Source of the DNA: Marsupella aquatica
Lineage: Eukaryota > Marchantiophyta
Assembly: GCA_973895155.1 (NCBI GenBank)
Contig: OZ316896.1
Location: 14,570,001 to 14,634,000 of the forward strand
DNA: 64,000 nucleotides
Reading direction: 5' to 3'
The first letter of the stretch is position 1, and every line of letters begins with the position of its first letter. Positions 57,001 through 64,000 of the stretch are shown piece by piece. The translations under genes and the position numbers were made by a program. The notes beneath the pieces were generated by a model that worked only from the letters and a program-made list of their open reading frames with translations, did not search any database and was not told where the DNA came from.

Positions 57001-60000
57001 AAGTCGTGATCCGTTCATCATGACTCTTTCAATTTCACAAACGAACACTATGCAGAGAACAGCTTATTTTCAAACCACCTTAGTAAGGAATAAACTGCTT
57101 CTGACAACTTACCAAGCCCAAGTACCTAATATTGGGTTCTCGCACAGCAATAAACCTTCCGAGCAAAGCAACACACTGCGCCATCATTTCTTTTTCTGCA
57201 TCCAAATGCATCACCTGGAAAAAATCCCAAACACCGCCAGAGTAAGAATATACTTGAGAGAGTGGAGAGTGCAGAGGCAGTGGGACGAGCCACGAATTTA
57301 GATTCTCAACGATCTACTACAAAAGATAAATTACAGACGTTGTGGCAACGAAGTGGCTGAAAACTGAGTGAGAACAATTTTCGCTAATTAACTCTCCCGA
57401 TAGAACTCCTGCTCAAATGATCACCTCCGATTAAAGCACAAAGCACAGGAGAGGGAAGTTTTAAATCGAGCATACCAATGCAAGAGCTTCAAACAGTACA
57501 GCATGTGAAGCATTGTTCTTATTCACGTTCTTCACAACATCTGTCCCCATCAACACACGCTGAAGAACCTGAAAAAAAGAAGCTCTTAAGTAAGTCAAGA
57601 CATCCTGCGCTCTCGTACAAGTTTCACCTCGAACGGGCTTCGGCAGTAGGTAATGCAAGCCGAGCTTAGGAGTCATTGCTATATACTTCGCGCTTTGTTT
57701 TGGTGCTTACAACCTCAGCAACCTTTGAATGTCCCCATGATATCAAGAGCATACATCTGTAGGTTGGGCCTACCTCAAATAAAGATCTCCGCATAGTAGG
57801 ATCTTCAATGGCAGGGAAATATTGCAAAACACGCATTGTCTTCACCTGTGATGTGAACCGATTGTACACTATGAGTTAAAGAGGCCCCAAAACTCTTCTC
57901 GGTATCACAAATCTCAATATTACAAATAATCAAGAGTACTGAATATAGAAGCGAGAGTATAAATTTTTGAGTTTGATAACTAAGCTAAATGGAAATTGAA
58001 GCACCTGCAACCAAGGTGAAGGAATGCCATAATATGTGTACTCTTGAGGAATATCCTGACCCCTAGTCAGGCGCTCCAGTATTCGGACACATTTTGGGAC
58101 ACAATTCCAATAGCCGTCGGGATTGTTAGCCACAAGAGAGACCAGTAAACTCATTACTGCCGTGAGCACACCGATGTCTCTTTCATCCAGAAGCTGCACC
58201 ATTCGCTCTGACCTGATTTCAGACACACTAGTCAGCTGATCTCTTTCGAACAATAATGCACTTCTGGAGAGCAGTTCTGAACCACAGGGCCAGCACTCAA
58301 AGATCTCATGCTCTAACTTGTGATGCAGACACGACGACTTCTGAAAATCTCTAGGGCTCATGTACACTACCCTGGGCCCATCAAATCTTTACGATTAGAA
58401 TCAAATTGATCAGACAGCAGGTCCGCAGAAACTAGCGTAAAAGTGTCTAGATCTATCTTGTTCATTGGCACTAATATCACATACCATCCATCCACGTTCA
58501 CGACGTCTGGGTTCTTCCTATAGAGCCGCAACAGGCACAGTGCAGCCTTTTTCCGAACAAGTGGTCTGCATGTACTAGAGATCTGCAAGATGCAATCCAA
58601 AGAGATATGACAACACCAAAAGTAGCCTTCTAAGAAATGTCCTCGAAAACTGCAACCCTTTTAAAGATCCATTCACACATCAGCCAATATTTCTTGAAAC
58701 CTCCTACGAATTGACAGGAACGTATTACAACCAAAACGCAAGCAACAAGAATTCTAATAATAAAGCATGTTTTTGTCAGTTCAAAATCTTACCAGAAGTT
58801 TCTGCACATCAGGAGCAAGAGACTCCGAAAATTCCTTCCCACCAATATTACCCACCTGCCACCACGCCACCCAAAACATTTAGAAAATCTTAGCAGCGTC
58901 AATAGAAGAAACCGCTTGTTCACCTCTCAACACGTACCACTGACACCCAGCAAACGTGTTTTTTTTTTAACTTGAAGGGAATTAATGCCTACAGAACAAC
59001 CAAAAGTCCTGTTGCACATCAACTACCCTGTCCCGCACAACTAAGAATCATAGCGCGAGATTTTGACCCAAACTCAGGGAAATACAGTGGTTTTGAGGAC
59101 TCTGATTCAAATTCCTATATTCTTAACAAAATACCCCAAAAATTGCAAAAGAGAAGTCTAAAAATACATTAAGGTTATTAGTTAAATCAATTCCTTGGAA
59201 TAAATTGCATCATCTCCTCCCCGATATATCACATTTTCGCAATTCCCAATCATAGACAGCCATGATTTCCGTCACAGAGGTGCGATGACTGCACATTCAG
59301 TGGAGCCCATTCAAACAGTTCTACGTCTAGAGATACTTCTAAAATCCATAACAAGTACGGAGAAACTTTCAATTATGTACTCTCAGCACCTTTAAATAAA
59401 GGATTATACCTAGCTCGAACCCAACCATGGCAATGAAGGATGGAAGGAAGGGTATACCATTGTGAGGGCGAGACACTGAAATGTCTCATTCCTTCCGATT
59501 ATATCATTGCGCACCGTGTTGATTACCAGCCTCAGAAAGTCATGATTCTCGTTCAGCAAGCAGGATGTGACGATGTAGCCAACCTAATTGCACCCGAGCA
59601 ATCCAATAGTCTTACGGAAAATATCAATTGGAACTCAAACAGATAAGCTTGACAATAACTTCGAAAGCACTTCTCCTCACTACCAGGCCTGCTTAACGCA
59701 ACACTGTGATCATATATGGTCTCTCAAACAGAATCGGAAGACATTGTGCATTTGTAACAAATCTCGTTCGGAGACAGACGATTGACTTTGAGCTACAAGT
59801 TCGGTTTCGGGAAAGAGAACTGGTGATGTGGAAATAGAGCAGACAACCTGCCCAGACACAAATCTAAAGTACCTGCTTCTCTGCATACTTCGGCGCAGAT
59901 ATTAATGCTACGGTCTCCATGTGCCCGAAATCAACATCGTAGCCCAGCATGTAAATGTAGAGCATCTTCCACACATACTTTTTCTTCTCGTAAGGAGTTA

Positions 60001-60661
60001 AACCCTGGAATTCCAAAAAAAACAATAAAACCGTTAAGTCCTGTATGTCATGAGTAACACAGTCGTACCCTTTAAACCACCAGTGCACGTGCACATTTTC
60101 GTAAATCCCTGGGGAGTGGCCCTGAGCTCTTCTGGTGTAAAGTTTCTCATATCGAGGAATGATATTCCTGCTGTACTGTAGACTCCAGTATAATGCAACT
60201 ATTTCTGCTGGCTCTGTCTTTCCAGGAAGAAACAGGCCTAGAGGATAGGTTGCTGATGCTCCGCCTCCGAAAATTTCTCATCCTCGAAATGTGAATAAGA
60301 CAAATGGGGAGGCAGCTCACGAGCAGTAGCCCTCCATTTTCGATACCTATTCATCCAACCTGACCTTGCAACACGTAGATCGCACCTCACCTTCAGTGAC
60401 GACCTCCATCACGGCGTCCCTGAACACCGAAATCTAGCACTACAATGTCCCGACGTACTCAAAATCTACAGTAGCTCTGCTCTGCAAAAACTCACTTTCG
60501 GATTGACGACCTGGAGATAAGTAACATACTCTTTCATTTTTGAACCGAGTCCTGATATTTGCGAGCTCCTTGTCCACACGCAATCGCTCTTGCTCCTTGT
60601 TCTGACAATTCCTCACATCGCTAATGAATACCGACAGCCCTCTCATCCCCGAGAGAGCCAT
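51060..60661 (-). CDS. AP2A: AP-2 complex subunit alpha (alpha adaptin)
   Basis: Large subunit of the AP-2 clathrin adaptor at the plasma membrane. 27 exons in phase: 60661-60530, 60004-59873, 59583-59458, 58855-58793, 58582-58485, 58212-58005, 57845-57774, 57568-57476, 57214-57113, 56988-56891, 56679-56598, 56371-56283, 56080-55975, 55678-55613, 55415-55309, 55160-55056, 54780-54660, 54404-54228, 54105-53704, 53209-53129, 52832-52668, 52413-52327, 52215-52093, 51969-51889, 51611-51540, 51415-51336, 51195-51060; 1067 residues (Arabidopsis about 1012). Trunk, 1 to about 605: [28 protein letters not shown] start, [46 protein letters not shown]. Hinge, about 606-790: Pro/Ala-rich repeats and [13 protein letters not shown]. 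Appendage, about 795-1067: [52 protein letters not shown]. The start is MALSGMRGL at 60661. The exon 18 donor (54228) is the least certain border. Confidence 0.95.
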
Positions 60662-61748
60662 TTTTGCTCCCACCAATTCAGATCTCTTCCGTCGGAAGTC
60701 CCTAACCCGATATTTCCAGTCCAAATTCTCCTTCCTGCCGTTCCGCTGTGCTGCTCCTCTCCTCGCCTAAGCAACCTCACTCTCGTCCACATCAATCAAT
60801 CCTTCGATCCGCTGCTCCCACTCCTCCCCTCGCCAGCCGACCCACGAAAATTCCTCCCCCGCCCTCATTTCCCCGCATCTGGTGATCTACTCGAGCTCCG
60901 CCAGTTCGTACCCGGATCTACATTCCCTCCGTCTCCACACCGTTCCCTACCGTCCCGACGACAATCCATGGATCTACCTGATGCACGACCTCCTCCTCCT
61001 CCTCCTCTGCTACTCTAGTCCTCTTTCCCACCGAAACGCAGATCCCCGCTGGCCCAGTCCAGTCCAGTCCCCAGCTCTACTTGCAGCGCCCCGCCACTCC
61101 ACGCCACGCCACGCCCAACGCGAACACGGAGAAGAAGAAGAAGTCGGACGATGTCGACCACGACGAAACAAGAGCAGTAGAAGCTGCAGAAGAAGAAGAA
61201 GAAGAAGAAGCAAAAAGAAGAGGAGTGGGAAGCAGCAGCGCCTTTCTTCCTCGGGGGCCCTCCATTCGCTCCCCCCCGCACTGCACTACTCTACTACTCT
61301 ACACTATTCTAGTCTAGTCCGGTCCAGTCCAGTCCCGTAGCGCTCTGCTCACTACTCTCCAGTACTCCTACTCTGTACTCGCATCCTCGGTAATTCGTCG
61401 GCACTGCACTCTGCAGCAGTGTAAAGGGGTCGTCGTCTTCTTCGGACTTTTTTTGCCAACTTTTACTGCGTCCTCTGCCTTCTCAAGCTCTCATGTTCTG
61501 CAGTCACTCATGCTGCTTCTGCGTGGTAATATCGTGCTTTAATTAATTACTGTACTGGACTGTTCTGTTCTGTACAGTTCCTTCCTTCCTTCGCCATGTA
61601 CGCCGCGGGAAGGCGCTACTTAATTAGCCTCACTTATTATTACCGCTGCCCCATCAAACATTACTTCTATGATTTTCTTGTCGTACCTCGTATTCTAATC
61701 TTTTCTACGTTTTGTCTTCTTGATCTGTCCCGTGTCTCATCGTTCGTT
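60662..61748. other. Upstream region of AP-2 alpha; GAA-rich tract
   Basis: Probable 5' leader and promoter of the minus-strand AP-2 alpha gene. The sequence is pyrimidine-rich on the plus strand, then has GAA runs at about 61129-61143 and 61186-61216. ORFs through these tracts (60590-61018, 60882-61340 and minus-strand Leu/Phe/Ser-rich frames) are low-complexity by-products. No second gene is evident. Confidence 0.45.
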
Positions 61749-61920
61749 TGTCTTTCTGTGGCTCAGAGCCTTTCTTTGCGTTCTTTCTCTTTCAGTGCCC
61801 CTAAGTTTTTCAATTGTCTTTCTCTGGCTCAGAGCCTTTAGGCCTTCTTTCTCTTTCCGTGTCGCATTGTGCATTTGTCTGAGTCTGAGCCTTTACGTCT
61901 TCTTTCTCGTCCCAGTGTCT
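61749..61920. repeat. Pyrimidine-rich tandem repeat, 3 copies of about 60-66 bp
   Basis: Copies start near 61749, 61815 and 61876 with tgtctttctgtggctcagag or a variant, followed by cctttc and ttctttctctttc. Confidence 0.7.
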
Positions 61921-63480
61921 CATTCTTCTTTTGTCGTCTTTGTATTTTCTGTTTCCGTGTCTCATTGTTCATTTGTCTTCTCTGCAGCTCCTAATGAACC
62001 CTACTTTTTACCGCCTAATTTCCATTTTTAACCTTCTTCTTGTCTTACGTCCCAATCTAATTTTCTTTTCTTTGTCTTCTTTGCCTGGCCAATTTACAAG
62101 TGTATTGCTTTTCAAGATTGTTGTAGTGATGCATGTGTCCAACCTATTCTACCTTTTATCATAGAAGGAAGCCCTAATTTGTCTTTGTGGCCTCATTGTC
62201 CGTTTCTTGTCTCTTGTGCATAAGAGCCATTGTGTAGCATCGTATACAAATTGACTCTTATTTGGAGTGGTGACAGCATGCTACGTCCTTTCTGATTGAC
62301 AGATATAGACATTTACAGGTCCTTTTGAAGTGATTGATACAGGCCAGAATGGAGAGGATGCAAAATGTGAGTCTGTTCTCAACACAAGGATTCTGAGTTA
62401 GAAAGCCTAAAAAATTCTCTTCAACGTGGGTGTAAAGGCAACTTTGATAGCGGCTAATGGGAGCTTCACTACTTTCATTGGTCTTTGAGAGTTCTGGTGA
62501 AAAAAGTTCTGGTTTTTTGGGACGAGATCATCATCAAACACAATATAATATGATCCTGCCCAAAATGGGGGATTGCCTGCTTCCAAAATGGAAACCAGGC
62601 TCAAGCCACTGCTGGGACTAGAAAATGATTTTGGGTGGCCCTCAGATCCACCCATGCACCCCTCCTGCACCAACTGCCATGTGCCTGCCCACAATAAAAT
62701 TAATAATCTAAAAATAAAGATATTGGAAAACTTTGAAAACCTTTGAATATATATTATGTTAGATATATCTAAAAAAATGTAAACAATTTTAAAATTTGAG
62801 TCCTCCCTCCTATTGTTTACCTAGGCGTTGTCTATTTATGAAAAAAGTGGGAATGGATTGTGGCTGTCAGCTGAAAGAGAGAACTAGCCAGAGACAGCCA
62901 AAGCAACTCAATGGAACCAGTGCACTTTCAAAAGCACATATGAAACCTCTTGGCCCAATGCAGTTTTCCCCATTAAACTAAGGTATCATGGGACCTTTGT
63001 TTGTGGGAAGAAGGCCGTTTGTGGAAAGCAAAGTTGTGCATCAATTATCTTTTTTGATCTACAAGGTTCAATAACCGTAAAAAAAACTAGTAGAACACGA
63101 GCTTCAAGCAATCTCCCATGATCTTCATTGTTTCTGCATCTCTTTGCTTCTAGGGCCTTGTTCTTGTCATGGCTCACTCCACCGCCAAAGCTACTCACTC
63201 TACCAACAACTTACGTGGTGTCTACAAATACCTTCCATAGGGAGAACCTCCAAGTTACTTCAATATACTAAACAAAAACAAACCAAAAAGGTATACTAAT
63301 CTCCAGAAAAATACTTATGGCCCCACACTTTTATACTTTGAGGCCCTACCATTTTAGCTTTGTTCTCATGCGCCTCTGCAGGCTTAACCTAAAACCAGTA
63401 TAGTAAATTATTCCTTCCCAAGGCTCACCTCAAGTTAATGACATTATGTCATTATACATATACTAACCTGATGCCCTGCA
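61921..63480. other. Intergenic DNA with one orphan ORF
   Basis: A minus-strand frame ending at 62407 (ATG at 62694, 95 aa) has protein-like composition (GSYYIVFDDDLVPKNQNFF) but no family I recognise. Nothing else is supported. Confidence 0.4.
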
Positions 63481-63495
63481 TTGCACAAAAGATTT

Positions 63496-64000
63496 TGACA
63501 TGAGAGCAAGATGTCAAGGAGAGGCAAAGATGTTGAGGCGAGGGCAAGATGTCAAGGAGAGGAAAAGATTTCGAGGCTAGGCAAAGATGTTGAGGTGAGG
63601 GCAAGACGTCCAGGTGAGGAAAAGATAGGGAGGTGAGACAAAACTGTCGAGGCAAGGGCAAGATGTCAAGGAGAAACAAAGATAAGGAGGTGAGGTGAAG
63701 ATGTTGATGTAAGAAAGAGATGTTAAGGTAAAGAAAAGTCAAAAGGAGGTCGAGGAGAGAAAAGATGGCAAGGTGAGAAAACGAGTGAGAAAAAGATGAA
63801 AAGATGAGGAAAACATGTCGAGGAGAGAAAAGAAGTTGAGGGTGACAGATAGATATTGTAGTGAGATAAAGATGTCAACATGAGCAAAAGGTAAGATGTC
63901 GAGTCAAGGATTAGATGTCAAGCCAAGTGAGAAAAGATGTGAAGGGGAGAAAAAATGTTGAAGATGAGAAAAAAATGTCATGGTGAGATAAAAATGTGAA
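63496..64000. repeat. Degenerate ~20-bp minisatellite, runs off the window
   Basis: Repeating purine-rich unit of the form aagatgtcaaggagaggcaa with variable gatgt(c/t)gagg(t/c)gagg cores. The first part (63496 to about 63680) also shows a period of about 60 bp made of three units. Degeneration increases rightward and the array continues to 64000. The minus-strand frame 63452-63742, which repeats LDILPSPQHLCL, is a by-product. Confidence 0.8.

Noticed and set aside
60882-61340. 152-codon plus-strand ORF and minus Leu/Phe-rich ORFs near 61010-61286
   Set aside because: Products of CTC and GAA runs in the AP-2 alpha upstream region.
63452-63742. Minus-strand ORF with repeated LDILPSPQHLCL peptide
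   Set aside because: Translation of the minisatellite; open only because the unit length and composition avoid stops.
1-64000. CRISPR arrays, bacterial operons, riboswitches, plasmid origins
   Set aside because: The window is plant nuclear DNA. The direct repeats seen are adjacent tandem copies without spacers, and no prokaryotic gene organisation is present.

Overview
The window is nuclear DNA of a land plant. The genes carry many short spliceosomal introns (about 60 to 500 bases, GT-AG borders), there is a nuclear tRNA-Tyr with a 13-base intron, and the recognised proteins follow plant versions: a phylloquinone-pathway acyl-CoA ligase of the AAE14 type, a quinolinate phosphoribosyltransferase with a transit-peptide-like leader, plant NEDD1 and the AP-2 alpha adaptin. 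Gene spacing, moderate AT richness and DNA transposons would fit a bryophyte or another non-seed plant. The species cannot be fixed from the sequence alone, so that part is inference.

Layout. 1-6 kb: one unrecognised single-exon ORF (minus) with three related motifs. 6.2-10.3 kb: AAE14/MenE-like 2-succinylbenzoate-CoA ligase in 11 exons (minus), ending in SRL. 12 kb: tRNA-Tyr. 12.1-16.4 kb: AT-rich intergenic DNA with a dimeric higher-order tandem repeat. 16.4-17.5 kb: intronless alpha/beta hydrolase (plus). 19.5-23.8 kb: a complete Mutator-like element (MULE) with long terminal inverted repeats and an 11-bp target duplication. It holds a transposase gene with one premature stop (minus) and, convergent to it, a small gene for a membrane-anchored RNase H1-type hybrid-binding-domain protein (plus). 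25.8-29.3 kb: quinolinate phosphoribosyltransferase in 10 exons (plus). 30.3-34.0 kb: gene debris and mobile DNA, namely a glutamine amidotransferase fragment whose catalytic Cys is Ser, a truncated zinc alcohol dehydrogenase, a solo Copia-type LTR and a 336-bp MITE. 35.1-40.0 kb: NEDD1 in 10 exons (plus). 43.1-44.0 kb: unrecognised ORF with one membrane segment and paired CSRCK motifs. 44.25-44.73 kb: 174-bp tandem repeat. 47.6-49.4 kb: small DUF3245-like nuclear protein (minus). 51.1-60.7 kb: AP-2 alpha adaptin in 27 exons (minus). 60.7-64 kb: GAA-rich leader, pyrimidine-rich repeats, and a degenerate 20-bp minisatellite that runs off the end.

The cellular genes do not form a pathway cluster. 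AAE14 serves vitamin K1 synthesis, QPT serves NAD synthesis, NEDD1 recruits gamma-tubulin, and AP-2 alpha works in clathrin-mediated endocytosis. The most unusual item is the MULE. Its two convergent genes, each reading inward from a TIR, reproduce the mudrA/mudrB layout of maize MuDR, but the second position is taken by a hybrid-binding-domain protein.

All exon borders below were worked out by hand from splice signals, reading-phase continuity and remembered family sequence. Each recognised gene keeps frame across all junctions.
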